DNA of 64,000 bases, from NCBI RefSeq assembly GCF_964340395.1, contig NC_135554.1, positions 10,406,475-10,470,474 of the forward strand. The letters run 5' to 3'. The stretch comes from Glandiceps talaboti. Lineage: Eukaryota > Hemichordata > Enteropneusta > Spengelidae. Position 1 is the stretch's first letter. The number at the start of each line of letters is the position of its first letter. Shown in pieces: positions 47,815-59,737 of the stretch. The notes under the pieces are model-generated. The model had not been told where the DNA came from and ran no database searches. It worked only from the letters and a program-made list of their open reading frames with translations. The position numbers were made by a program, and so were the translations under genes.

Positions 47815-48114
47815 CATCTGATCTTATTATCACAGTATATAATCTTTCTGTTTCTCCATTTCCGTTGGCTTCACAATAATACACACCAGGTCGTTCATCA
47901 CCAGAACCCAATACAAGTTTTCTAGCATAAGTTTTGAAATCTGTTGCGGTATTTTCACCAGGTAAATTAGTCCCTGTCCCTGTATCTAGTACTCTACCAA
48001 AAGTAAAACTGTTACCAACAGGTGAATCCTTTCCTGAATATCCTCCGATGAACATTTCACCAGAAGCTGGGGGTTCTGCATGAAGATTAAAAAGAGTGAT
48101 GTCTAGTCTTGCAT
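47815..48114 (-). CDS. Tie: Exon 2: Tie-type Ig domain 1 (first copy)
   Basis: 300 nt, phase 1-1, residues 18-117. Starts DARLDITLFNLHAEP and ends with GVYYCEANGNGETERLYTVIIRSDG-like strands. The FTFGRVLD segment and the GVYYCE strand recall the N-terminal Ig domain of vertebrate Tie receptors (ITIGRDF ... GAYFCE). Only one cysteine is present, so the canonical intradomain disulphide is missing. Acceptor ttttttgtag, donor gtaaggat. A poly-A tract (30 A on the plus strand, 48126-48155) sits just upstream and gives a U-rich run before the acceptor. Confidence 0.88.
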
Positions 48115-48123
48115 CTACAAAAA

Positions 48124-48125
<2 letters not shown>

Positions 48126-48155
<30 letters not shown>
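48126..48155. repeat. Poly-A tract
   Basis: Thirty A on the plus strand, i.e. a U-rich tract upstream of the exon 2 acceptor. Confidence 0.9.
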
Positions 48156-48157
<2 letters not shown>

Positions 48158-48499
48158 TTAATATTAAACATTAGCATTCATATCATTCGAATTAAGTAGA
48201 TGCATATGCATACATCAAATATCAAAAGTAATCACAACATTTAGTACATTATTGTTTTGATATTGTAACTACTTCCCCGCGGACACTTTGTGAGTATTGT
48301 TAAAGTATATGAGTTTTACTACTACTGAGAAAAGTGTTAGCACTAACTTATTATGATATTGTATTTCACTATGATATTATATTTCATGTTGTCTGCTACG
48401 TTTTTGTTTTCAGTTATAATCCATTAATAAAGTATCAGATGTAAACCGAATGTCTTGCATAAGGAGTGTTGTTCGTATAGCCTTTGTTATCATTAATGT

Positions 48500-48850
48500 A
48501 GACACAAAATACTATAAAATTGTGAAGTATATATATATTGTTAAGAATTCATTAATTAAGCTAATTACCAAGCAATATGAATAATGCAAATGGTCCATTA
48601 AAATGAAAACTACAACATCAAACGATACCAGACACGTGCGCTTTGTTATCTCCATATCATATTAAAATAATATTTGAAGCTTGAATTCTTAAGATATCAA
48701 CTAATTACCGATAATCATTAATTACACACATGATTGATTGTCAATAAAAGCTACATCATCAAGCAATATAAAATATGCACATTATTATTGCCAGAATTTA
48801 ATAATTATGCAAAGGACTCCTTAAATTCTATACTACATTAACAAACATTA
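48500..48850 (-). repeat. R1-like repeat, two to three units
   Basis: GCTAATTACC, CTTAAGATATCAACTAATTA and ACACATGATTGATTG blocks in R1 order. Confidence 0.6.
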
Positions 48851-48863
48851 TGAAACACTTGTG

Positions 48864-49267
<404 letters not shown>

Positions 49268-49389
49268 ATAAAGTGGTTTGTGGTTTCATATGATGAAACT
49301 ATGGTCCTCTTATTTACTATATATAATTTTTTTGAATGGAGTGCTGTGGTCCGGACCATAAGTTGAACTTTCAAATCGTGTAACATATA
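49268..49389 (+). repeat. 120-bp direct repeat, left copy
   Basis: AATAAAGTGGTTTGTGGTTT start, TTGAACTTTCAAATCGTGTA near the end. It pairs with 49915-50035 and is followed by (TA)n. Confidence 0.85.
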
Positions 49390-49415
49390 TATATATATAT
49401 GTATATATATGTATA

Positions 49416-49490
<75 letters not shown>
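49390..49490. repeat. (TA)n microsatellite
   Basis: TA tract with GTATATATAT interruptions, abutting the PLE D palindrome. Confidence 0.95.
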
Positions 49491-49494
<4 letters not shown>

Positions 49495-49510
49495 TTGGTA
49501 GTACTGGAAC

Positions 49511-49561
49511 TCTTTCTTGGGTGTAACTCGGAGTTTCACGCATATTGCGATCATCAGACAC
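49511..49561 (-). ncRNA. Hammerhead-like motif (family D, minus strand)
   Basis: Mirror copy in the left palindrome arm. It lies on the transcribed strand of the host gene within its first intron. Confidence 0.5.
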
Positions 49562-49566
49562 TCTGA

Positions 49567-49617
49567 GTGTCTGATGATCGCAATATGCGTGAAACTCCGA
49601 GTTACACCCAAGAAAGA
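49567..49617 (+). ncRNA. Hammerhead-like motif (family D, plus strand)
   Basis: GUGU, CUGAUGA, stem II core CGC/GCG, GAA, stem III ACU-CCG-AGU, U at position 17, then ACAC pairing with GUGU. The usual G-C pair closing stem II is a U-U mismatch, so activity is uncertain. Confidence 0.55.
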
Positions 49618-49697
49618 GTTCCAGTACTACCAAAACTATTACGCTCTGCCACTGCGGTATAGAGCACTGTCTTATAGCAGATTGATACTCACCGAGT

Positions 49698-49702
<5 letters not shown>

Positions 49703-49781
<79 letters not shown>
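49703..49781. repeat. (TA)n microsatellite
   Basis: TA tract after the family D tail. Confidence 0.95.
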
Positions 49782-49783
<2 letters not shown>

Positions 49784-49914
49784 AGCGACCTATCGGCCAG
49801 AATAGCGCCGCTGTCTTTTGGGTGTTTTTGTTGTTCTTTTTTTTCGTGTTCGTAGCATATAGAAGTGGTTCTGTTTTCAGCTCCTCCACTATGCCGTTTT
49901 GTTTTTAGCGAAGT

Positions 49915-50035
49915 AATAAAGTGGTTTGTGGTTTCATATGATGAAACTATGGTGCTCTTATTTACTACACATATTTTTTTAATGGAGTGCTGTGGTCCGT
50001 ACCGTACGTTGAACTTTCAAATCGTGTAACAATTT
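49915..50035 (+). repeat. 120-bp direct repeat, right copy
   Basis: Matches 49268-49389 with a modest number of substitutions (for example GTCCGTACCGTACG against GTCCGGACCATAAG). Confidence 0.85.
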
Positions 50036-51559
50036 ACAGTACAATGATTTGATACTCATTACAATGTTACAATATTCGTGTTAACAGACCTACTGTTACA
50101 ATATTGCAATGCATGGCTATGTTATGTCGCTGATATGATGACCCGTGTACGGTAGCAATATCCACACATAGTATGAACGATTTGAACTAGCGTATTCGAA
50201 CGTTGTCATCGGCCGGCAACGTCAAGATACTCCGTGAAACAATTACCCTCTCTTGAAGTCTGAGGCTGTATGTAATTCTCTCATCATTTGAGTTTCCTTA
50301 CTAGTTTATGCATGATCAAATGTTTATATTGCACCACAAAAATTGATCATTCAATCGATCAATTATTCAACCAAATGATAAATCAATAAATCAATAAATC
50401 AACAGATCGATCGATCGATCAATTGATCAATTACATGCTCACTGCCCCCTGTGCATAGAGTGATGGCTGCTGCAACAACTGCTGATAGGCAATTTTGACG
50501 TGGTGATATCGCCACCAATTTTGATCGAACAAAATCAAAACTCCATAAATGAACCACAAAGTACGTCCCCTTTCCCCCTTTCGAAAAGAGGTAATTTTAG
50601 AATGATTATTATCGTTTTTATTTATGATTGATGATGTCAAAAATCATCAGCATATGCTAGCAACTTTGTAAGTTCGGATTGGAATATAATACCTACAGTG
50701 GAATGTACTATTCTGTAGGAGTTTCACTTGTCGTTGAGGGCGCACGATGAGTAGAATTACATTTCCTTGTTGTCTGCTGTCAATAGTGTCTTTTGAAAAT
50801 TGGCTCTTAACTTCAATTTAGTGGACTAATGATTTCCAATATGGCATCAGTCACAATGCTCATTACATATTTAATTTTTTTTCAATAAATACAAAAACAT
50901 TAATAAAAAATAGAAAAGAACGTGCTGACTTGAAATTAACAATCTAAGTAAGCTACACTCTGGGCATCTTTATTGCAGATATCAAAGCAATCTGACAAGT
51001 AATATTTGAGAGGAAGATGAAAATATCATTTTTGACAACAAATTCATCAAAAAGGGATCAAAAAATCTGAATTGCCTTCCCAAGCAACTTGCCGACCAAA
51101 TACCAAAGTGTTCTGACTGTCGATTTTGGAGAAGAAGATGAAATTTAAAAAAAAGAATTGATGAACAGACGACAGACGACGGATGCCGACAGAGAAACAA
51201 CCTCTAACTCTAAAGCTCCATGCAGCAACGGTGGAGTTAATAAAATAATTAAGTGAACAACAGTTTATACGAAATGGCCAGGTCATGCACAGATATAGAC
51301 AGTAAACCTCATGAGCCAAGGCAGTGTTTCACAGCAGCTTGGGAGTATGTCAGAGTAACCTCTGTTACTTCAGTGTGCTGAAAGATGTTTGTGCACACGG
51401 CTATTGAAGGACTGAGCACCATTGCCATAACAACTACACTGTCTGGGAGTCCAAATATAATTACTTCTGCAAATGACGTATCAAAGCTAAAATCTGCATC
51501 ATCATATTTTATTATGCACGTCCGCTATGTGTCCGTCGACAGGTTTACTAAATTACATG
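50036..51559. other. Part of intron 1, nothing recognised
   Basis: A (GATC/ATCA)-rich stretch at 50335-50435; otherwise no structure and no coding features. Confidence 0.4.
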
Positions 51560-51873
51560 ATATCTAAGCTTACATTCTTAAGATATAACTTAATCACCAA
51601 AAGCATTAATTATACAAATTAATCATTAATGCTAAAAACAATTATGATACAAGCATTGCTTTCGATCTTCAACATACAATGTGAGTATAAATTGTATTGA
51701 CTCCAAAAATGTATTCTTAAGATATAGCCTAATTATCAATAATCATTAACTATGCAAATACTCAATAATATGTATTGAATATTCATCTAAACCTAATCAG
51801 TTCTTACTATTGCCATAAGAGGTGTAACAAGTTTCATTAAAATTGAAGCAGTAGATTTTGGGATACCGTGTTC

Positions 51874-51962
<89 letters not shown>

Positions 51963-51990
51963 AGCATACCATAACCTTTCCTTACTGGAT
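51560..51990 (-). repeat. Dispersed repeat R1 with (CAGA)n
   Basis: Two core units, then AACCTAATCAGTTCTTACTA, CAAGTTTCATTAAAATTGAA, GGGATACCGTGTTCACAGAC and about 22 CAGA units ending at 51960. Confidence 0.82.
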
Positions 51991-52868
51991 ATAAAAATGG
52001 CGGGTTGTTTACTCTACAATGTTGTGATCTGCTAAGTCTCGAGAGAAATGATACGAGAATGAAAGTCGAAATCTCGGCATCTCAGACTCTTGAGGGCGTG
52101 GTAAGGGTGCAATTAGATTAAATAAAACAACATTGCCCTCTCAACACAATAAGAAGATAACTATCTGGCGGCAAATTTGGAAATATCAACTCCACCTAAC
52201 AAATGCCGCCAAAGACAAAAAAAAAATATTATAGAGGTGCAAGCTGCACATTCAAAAGAATTCAAATTATTGTAGTCTATTTTACAGTACGTGTAATTGA
52301 CTCACTTTTAATTGAATATACACAGACTGGCGTAATTTTTCATACGTATCAAAATACCGAGCAATCCCTACCCTTAACAATTCTATAAGACAATTTTGAT
52401 TTCATAGACGGCATATCTCTACTTCACCCTTATACTACAAATGTTTAATTGATGGTTTTTCCGAATAAACCTAAGGGAATTGGCGAAACAGGCAAGATCT
52501 TGACATTAACAAATAATAAAAAGCCACTAGCGCCAACATAGAGAATATCTACATTTATATGCATACATATCCAAACATAGCGTTACATACTGATACAAAC
52601 CAGCTGCAGAAAAAAACGACATATAGCTCACACGTGAGATCTCGAGAAACGATTCATGGCAAAGAAAAAGCAACAAAAACCAGCAAAATATGTCAGAAAA
52701 CGGTCAGCAGGAAACTGTAATGTAAAAGAAAACAGCAACAACATGTGGAGAAAAAGTTCAGAATCAACAAGTAAAAGAAAGGTTGACATAGAAGAAGCCA
52801 TGTTAACAGCAGTTATTAGCACAACTGAACTTATACGGTTCAGTAGTGCTATAGGCATTGCAAAGTGA

Positions 52869-52892
52869 CTGTCTGTCTGTCTGTCTGTCTGG

Positions 52893-52943
<51 letters not shown>

Positions 52944-54010
52944 TAAACAACTCTACCAATTGCCATGATATTTGGTGGGTGTATTACCTTGGATGTCTAG
53001 TTGGGAAATTCTTCAAATCAAAATGATCGTACCACCGGTGTGTGATTTGGGTCAAAAACTTAAACTCAAAGTACTAGGCAGATCAGTCTAAAATTTGGTG
53101 GGAACGTTCTTAGGGTTGTCTAGATTAAGAATTGTTCTCGAAATGATGATACCATGCATCAGTGATATGTAAATTAGGTATAGAAATGTCAGTTTTTTGG
53201 TCAAACATTGTTAATTCCAAAACTACTGAGCAGATTGGGGTTAAATTTAATGGGGATGAATAAAGGGAAGTATATATGAAAAATATTAAGCATATAATGA
53301 TCTCACGAGTGATATACAAATTAGGTGTAAAAATGTGGATTTTGGTCAAAAACTTATCTCACAAAGTATTTGGTCAATGAGATTGAAACTTGCTGAGATG
53401 TTTCTAGAAGTATTATTCTGCAGATTACATTTTGGTCAAAACATTTTGACACAATTGGCCTTAGCAATCATGACCATACCCTTAGCAACAACCAAATGGC
53501 AGTATGTTCTGGTCAAACAACATCATCTAGTATGCAAGTGAGTAAACATTAAAACATTTGTATCAAATGTCCCTAGCAACCATGACCACACCCGTAGCAA
53601 CAGCCAAACGGTGGTGTATTTCACAAAGGTAACAACAGGTATTCTCAGACAAGTGAACGAACATTTAAAAAATATATGCAAATATGCCTAGCAACAAGGC
53701 CACGCCCTTGGCAACAGCCAAAAGATAACATATTTTGCAAGGATAACAACAATGATTAATAGAATAGTGCATTCAAAAAATGAAATTAAATGTGCCTAGC
53801 AACCATGGCCACGCCCATAGCAACAGCCAAATGATAACGTATATTGCAAAGATAACATCAGGGATTCATGAACAAGTGAACAAACAATCGAATATGTACG
53901 CAAATTTGTCTAGCAACATGACCACGCCTATAGCAACAGCTAAATGATTGCCAATATTGCAAAGATAACAACAGGGTTGGATAGGCAACTGCATAGTCAA
54001 CAAATGAACA
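52869..54010 (+). repeat. Dispersed repeat R2: (GTCT)n(GT)n plus tandem core
   Basis: Microsatellite 52869-52941, then diverged units with AAATTTGGTGGGAACGTTCT and GGTCAAAAACTTA. From about 53440 there are five units of about 130 bp built on CCTAGCAACCATGACCACGC and ATAGCAACAGCCAAATG. Confidence 0.8.
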
Positions 54011-55619
54011 CATTTACCAAGCATGGATCAGCATGTGGGTAAACTTTTTCAAAACTGTACAGTTGTGTTGCAACAAGCTATTTTTTTTTAGATGTTCCTG
54101 CGCTCATCCTTGAAATATTACAACCTGTTTACTGAAAAATCAAGAGGAATTAATCATTGGAAAGACAACTGAAAATGACATTACGTTCGATTGGAACCTC
54201 TGTTATGGTTAGATTAAAATTTAATGTTCCCTATACGTCTGTAGATAAAACCCCGAAAGCGATTACCTCAGATCGTATTCCAGCTGATATGTAAGTAAAT
54301 CTCCCACCAATTACACATATAGTATCACGTACGCTGATGCAATGTGAAAGTCAAAGATGTTACACGGGATCGGAGGTTGACAAGTGCGAAGATGAAATAA
54401 AGTACTCCCCACTGTAAAAGTTCTCATTCTGCAAGATTGAGACAATTACATAATATTGTAATAGAAATAGCATTGAATTTGAAAATGTGTGATGAATGGA
54501 GAGATTATATTTATTCATGTTAGTAGTCACTGTATTATGTTTATCCAGAATAGCAAAATTAAACTTTTTGTTGTAAACGTAGAAGTATAAAGTTCAAGCA
54601 TGTCCGTGTTGTCTGTAAACAAACAACTAATTACCCTTTGCTAATTCTTAACGAAATACTAAATACTGATGAATAGGTTCAATACTACATAACGTATATG
54701 GATTACGTAATTTTAAGATAGTAACGTGGTTTCTCAAAAAGGAAAAACTGTTAATATTATAGTACAATTAAAAAAAAAATAGTTTTGGTCCTCCGAGTTA
54801 AATTTGTTATAATGGAATAGAAACATATACACCCCACCAGTGGTAAATTTCCTTCATTGATTCCATCAGGAAATAAATACTTTGATCACTTATTTTTCAG
54901 TATGGTGTACACCAATAGCGTGTCCTACATCTATTCTTACTTGACGTCCAGATAAAATGAAATACCTAATCCACATGAAACTTGAACATAAAACATAGTT
55001 TTTTTACTAGCATTTTCAGCTTGGGCTTATTGTTGGGCACGCTTTGGCGATGATTACTTCCATTGATTACTAAACTAAACTGGTTCGACTTTCTTTAATT
55101 GCTATATTACGCAACGAAATATGCCATGAATTGAACTAACGAGAACAAAAAACGTATATATGTCGTGCTGAATATGTGTGTTTTATCGGTGGAAGCTAAA
55201 TCTGTATCCGCCAAACTACCGTTTTTGTATGAAATATATATCCCTATGTGTCATGTGTCATCCACATATAACATCAAAATTTGATAGTTGATGCGTGAGA
55301 TCTATATAGGAAGAATTCGAAGAATCGAATAACATTCGTACACAAATATCCTTTTACGAGAGGAAAGTAATTACATGGTATCATCGACCAAAGTGTTACT
55401 CAATATGACTAACTCAAGGAGGATATAGTATACGAAACAAGACATATATGTTATTATAGCCATACATATCTACTTTCTGATCACGTACTCGTATGCTGGC
55501 GAATATGACAAACCAGTCTTTAAAACGTGTAATTACATTGAGTCCTTCAATATGAAGATAGCACCTAATTCTAACTAGATGTGCCGTGGACTGTGTCCGG
55601 AAATAAATTACTTGGTGGT
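54011..55619. other. Part of intron 1, nothing recognised
   Basis: AT-rich without coding or repeat signal that I could identify. Confidence 0.4.
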
Positions 55620-55788
55620 AACACACATACATACATACATACATACATACATACATACATACATACATACATACATACCTACCTACCTACCTACCTACCT
55701 ACCTACCTACATACCTACATATATATACACACATACATACATACATACATACATACATACATACATACATACATACATACATACAAAT

Positions 55789-55829
<41 letters not shown>

Positions 55830-55990
55830 TACACAGACAGACAGACATACATACATACATACATACATACATACATACATACATACATACATACATACAT
55901 GCATACATACATACATACATACATACAGACAGACAGACAGACACCCAGACAAACAGACAGACGGATAGACAGACAGCCAGACAGACTAAT
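55620..55990. repeat. Mosaic (CATA)n/(CCTA)n/(CAGA)n array
   Basis: Alternating blocks of CATA, CCTA and CAGA tetranucleotides. Block boundaries show single-base unit conversions. Confidence 0.9.
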
Positions 55991-57048
55991 ATTTTAATAA
56001 ATGAGGTGGATACTTAAATAAATTGAAAACTGTCCTAGATTAAACAAATTTCATGAAAATAATACCACCCCTTCTCAGAGGAGATAACTAATGCTACCTC
56101 ATTCTTTCGTGTAGGCGGCCCTCAATGGTATAGTTGCAGAATGATTTGCACATATACACGTACAAGTAGCAGTCATTAAAACAGATTAATTCCATTTTGT
56201 AGAATTTATTGATATAGGGTTATAACATACGCTATGATGTCACCACAAGCTCGCAACTTTCATGTTATCACAATATGATGTGCTGTGTGCATCAAGAGAG
56301 ATTTTAACTGTTGCACACGCCCATGTTTATGTAACAGGATTAACATTCGTTGGTTTCAAAAATAGTTTTTATAGGATTATTGATTTCTCTTTTAATTACA
56401 TTCGTAGAATGGAGTAGAATTAGAAGGAAGGAGTGAATGTTTCAACTCTAGGCATGCAAGGTCAGATCACTGAAATCTGAGCCTTTCTGTTTCGTTTCCT
56501 TTCCATGTCTTCGAAGTAAAACTGTACCAATTTCATGAGGAAGACATTTTAATAGGCACACATAGTGCTAGCATATCGTCTGTGAGAGAGGTGTTATTTA
56601 TGAAGCTCAGGTTTAAAATAAAACATCCATTGTGGGTTGTTTTCCCTTTTAGGAATATATGATCACACAGTTGGCTACTTTGTTTCATTCTTGTACAGGG
56701 GGTGATCGAGGGGTTGCAAAACAGTGTTGAATATTTTTGAACGCTACAAAAATATATTGCGTGTAGTGACAATGAACATGTTAACGAAGTTAAAAAGTAA
56801 ATGAGCATCTGTCAAAGCGTTTCTTTAAATACATTGGGATGTATGGCTACCAGTTAAATACACGCCAACACTTCCTCGGTTCGAAGAAATACATTAAGGC
56901 GAGAGTGAACGCGGAAGTAATGTCCGATGGAAGAAGATAAGATTCCCTTGTAAAAAACACAGACTTTAAATATTCGTTAAATTTGTAACGATTTCAGTTA
57001 CCATCCTTAGCCAATATTCACTACAATATGATTATTTATGTTACTTAC
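55991..57048. other. Start of intron 1, nothing recognised
   Basis: Sequence directly following the exon 1 donor in transcript direction. First introns often hold regulatory elements, but none is visible here. Confidence 0.35.
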
Positions 57049-57100
57049 CTAGGCAAGCGATCGATGACATAAGAAAAACTGTTACACGAAAGATATCCAT
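57049..57100 (-). CDS. Tie: Exon 1: initiator Met and signal peptide
   Basis: ATG at 57100 opens 17 codons reading MDIFRVTVFLMSSIACL, a hydrophobic signal peptide, plus one base (phase 1). The donor is gtaagtaa, a near-perfect 5' splice site. The following Ig1 exon begins in matching phase. The start is chosen because it is the only ATG in this short exon and directly precedes the hydrophobic core. An intron of about 8.9 kb follows. Confidence 0.82.
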
Positions 57101-57130
57101 ATTCGGACGTTCCCGACTGCTCTAAGCATG

Positions 57131-57173
57131 GGGATTATAGCGCTCTTCTATCAAATTTGCATTTTATCACGTG
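57131..57173 (-). promoter_or_regulatory. Candidate proximal promoter motifs
   Basis: Reading on the minus strand towards the ATG at 57100: a CACGTG E-box (57168-57173), an octamer ATGCAAAT (57155-57162) and an AT-rich CTATAATCCC (57131-57140). Their tight clustering within 75 bp of the start codon is suggestive. No transcription start can be assigned from sequence alone. Confidence 0.3.
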
Positions 57174-57879
57174 ACGATGACCAGGCATGAACCTTCCCAC
57201 GTCGATGTATATCGTGCCATCACGCTTACACCAATAGACAAAGTCATCAGAGTTATAATAATTTAAACTTACCTAAAAGACTAAATGACCATTCTGATGC
57301 ACGTTGTTTTTATTCCAAGGAGACTTTTTGAAGCTCCAAAAGCTATGGGTGACCGAATCAAATTTTGATATCATTTTTACAAGCGCAGGATTTAGATGAG
57401 ACAGCGAATGAAACTGACCGCCGCTACAAATGGTAAAATTCCCCCTTGAAGTCGATGGTGTTTGATTATTACTCTCCCCTATAATGCAATGTAATGCGCG
57501 GGAGACAAAGTGAACTTGCTCTTGTTTCACACGTATACGTATGTTATACGTCATCAATGACAACGAAGGGTATAGGAACAACAATCCTTATTGAATGTAT
57601 TCAGTTTACGTTTGGTATATTATATACATGCGATGTTTCACGCGCATGAACAAATATCCTTTCTGTCAGTAGGCAATATTTAAACAGAAATAGTCGCCGA
57701 GAAGTCAGGAAAGTCATAATTGTTGTGTGTTGCCAATGATAAGATTTACATTCGGAAGTAAAACAGGTCATAAATGATGTCAAGGGGATTTAATTTCACA
57801 GCTGACACTTCCATCTTCATTGTCTGAGTATCATAAATATTTCATGTCAAGGTTTTTAATGATGTGAAGACAGTAAGTG
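57174..57879. other. Upstream of the Tie-like gene, unassigned
   Basis: No coding segment recognised; part may be promoter or 5' untranslated sequence. Confidence 0.35.
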
Positions 57880-58202
57880 TATGTATGTATGTATGTATGT
57901 ATGTATGTATGTATGTATGTATGTATGTATGTATGTACGTACGTACGTACGTACGTACGTACGTACGTATGTATGTATGTATGTATGTATGTATGTGTGT
58001 GTGTGTATGTATGTATGTATGTATGTATGTATGTATGCATACATGTATGTATGTAGGTATGTATGTATGTATGTATGTATGTATGCATGTATGCATGTAT
58101 GCATGTATGCATGTATGTATGTACGTATGTATGCATGCATGTGCGTGCGTGCGTACGTACGTACGCACGTACGTATGTATGTATGTATGTATGTATGCAT
58201 GC

Positions 58203-58234
<32 letters not shown>

Positions 58235-58300
58235 ATGTATGTATGTATGTATGTGTATGTGTGTGCGCGCGCGTGTGTGCGTCCATGCATGCATGTACCC
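57880..58300. repeat. Mosaic (TATG)n/(TACG)n/(TGCG)n array
   Basis: Tetranucleotide blocks passing from TATG to TACG, back to TATG, then mixed GCAT, GCGT and GT units. Confidence 0.9.
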
Positions 58301-58309
58301 ACACATGAG

Positions 58310-59140
58310 TGTGTAGATTGCTCTGTTCGTTTTGTCGTGGACGTTAATTACGGTATTTCACAAAAAAATACTCATTGTAAAATCATGTATTCATGTCAGT
58401 GGTTGTAATGCAGTCGATTGGTTAAACAATCCCGATCTTGAAAATAAAGCAATGCCAGAAATATGTAATATTAACTGCTCTCGTTTATTTCAATAGTACA
58501 AATCACATTGTCTAGTGAAGTTAACCCGGTTATTTGGATATGTCACAGATTAATTTTCTCTTCCCACACCCATAGTGACAATCTTAGTGAGAATACTATC
58601 GGACACGCCGATACTTGTTACACAATATAAATGGGTTATGAACTACATGTAATAATAGAATGTTTGATCTATTGACCTGTTAGTCATAACTATTTTAACC
58701 TCTATGCAGCATGACTTCCTTGTGATTGTTTAGAATACCCACAGACCAGTTCATATGTTAAATCAATCTCATCATATTACAGAAGGAGGAAACAGAGTAC
58801 ATGGTATCTATGACAGTTACTTTGGTGCACTGTATGCTCTTAAAACGTAATATCATGTATCATTTCAGTTAATAGTTTGTCTAGCAGTCTTGATTTTCTA
58901 TTATTCTTAATGGTCCTTTCTGTGTAATGTTTGGGAGTGGTTGGTGTTTCTATGTCAAACTGCATGTAACTGTGGTGCTGTTATTTATGAAGCAGGAGTA
59001 AGGGATGAGGGGGTACAATGTACATAATGTAAACCAGATGTGAACAAGGCACTGATATCATTGTATATAGTCGGAACAATGTCCCTGCAGCTTTGCCACC
59101 ACGGTATGAGTAGACCATCCCCACCCCTGAAAAAATTAAT
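58310..59140. other. Upstream intergenic, nothing recognised
   Basis: No repeat or coding evidence. Confidence 0.35.
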
Positions 59141-59148
59141 ATATATAC

Positions 59149-59234
<86 letters not shown>
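59141..59234. repeat. (TA)n microsatellite
   Basis: TA tract abutting the left end of PLE C. Confidence 0.95.
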
Positions 59235-59236
<2 letters not shown>

Positions 59237-59270
59237 GTTTTGAAAATTTGAACCAAATTATATGCTATAG

Positions 59271-59319
59271 ACCCTACAGAACTGTTTCGTGAGGTGCGTA
59301 GTCCTCACTCATCAGGGGT
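59271..59319 (-). ncRNA. Hammerhead ribozyme motif (PLE C, left arm)
   Basis: Same core as PLE A left arm: CUGAUGA, GUGAGG/CCUCAC stem II, GAAA, ACAG-UU-CUGU stem III, A17, GGGU/ACCC stem I. No core change. Confidence 0.85.
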
Positions 59320-59518
59320 AGAATGGAATATAGTATCTGCGTTTCCTTACCGTTAAATTCTATTATTCTAATGTTCCTAACAGGGAATATCTACCTAGTA
59401 ACATAGCGTATTAGCATAGTTAATTGTTCTGCAATAATGATTTATGTCTATTTATAATGACATAAATCATTATTGCAGAACAATTAACTAAGTAAACGCA
59501 GATACTATATTCCATTCT

Positions 59519-59567
59519 ACCCCTGATGAGTGAGGACTACGCACCTCACGAAACAGTTCTGTAGGGT
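59519..59567 (+). ncRNA. Hammerhead ribozyme motif (PLE C, right arm)
   Basis: Intact mirror copy in plus orientation; unlike the PLE A right arm it keeps CGAAAC. Confidence 0.85.
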
Positions 59568-59665
59568 CTATAGCATATAATTTGGTTCAAATTTTCAAAA
59601 CCTGTATATAATTCGCTCTACTACTCGTATTGAGCACTTTTATGTGGTTTTATCTACATCCAGTC

Positions 59666-59669
<4 letters not shown>

Positions 59670-59732
<63 letters not shown>
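59670..59732. repeat. (TA)n microsatellite
   Basis: TA tract after the PLE C tail. Confidence 0.95.

Positions 59733-59737
<5 letters not shown>

Larger units (their letters stand above)
49491..49702 (+). mobile_element. Penelope-like terminal palindrome (family D) with tail
   Basis: A perfect inverted repeat with 73-bp arms (49491-49563 and 49565-49637) around a single T. It is followed by ATTACGCTCTGCCACTGCGG and TATAGAGCACTG, the same tail as at 18.1 kb, then (TA)n. It carries hammerhead-like cores in both orientations and no protein-coding part. Confidence 0.75.
59235..59669 (+). mobile_element. MITE-like Penelope derivative C (two inverted termini)
   Basis: The left arm (minus) and right arm (plus) are the family-A terminus joined head to head near 59450, without any protein-coding part. 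The right arm lacks about 85 bp present in the left. The right end keeps the outer tail CGCTCTACTACTCGTATTGA then GCACTT, and (TA)n flanks both sides. Confidence 0.85.

Noticed and set aside
56533-56808. 91-codon minus-strand frame with several cysteines
   Set aside because: Considered as a transposase remnant or an extra 5' exon; no catalytic motif, and it lies inside intron 1 without suitable splice sites.
55579-58408. Long open frames of alternating MYVC / HTYI / YIYI residues
   Set aside because: They are translations of tetranucleotide and dinucleotide repeats in all frames, not genes. The same holds for frames at 7.4-7.6, 10.5-10.8, 15.1-15.4, 17.9-18.4, 21.0-22.4, 25.1, 36.6, 49.2-49.9 and 59.0 kb.
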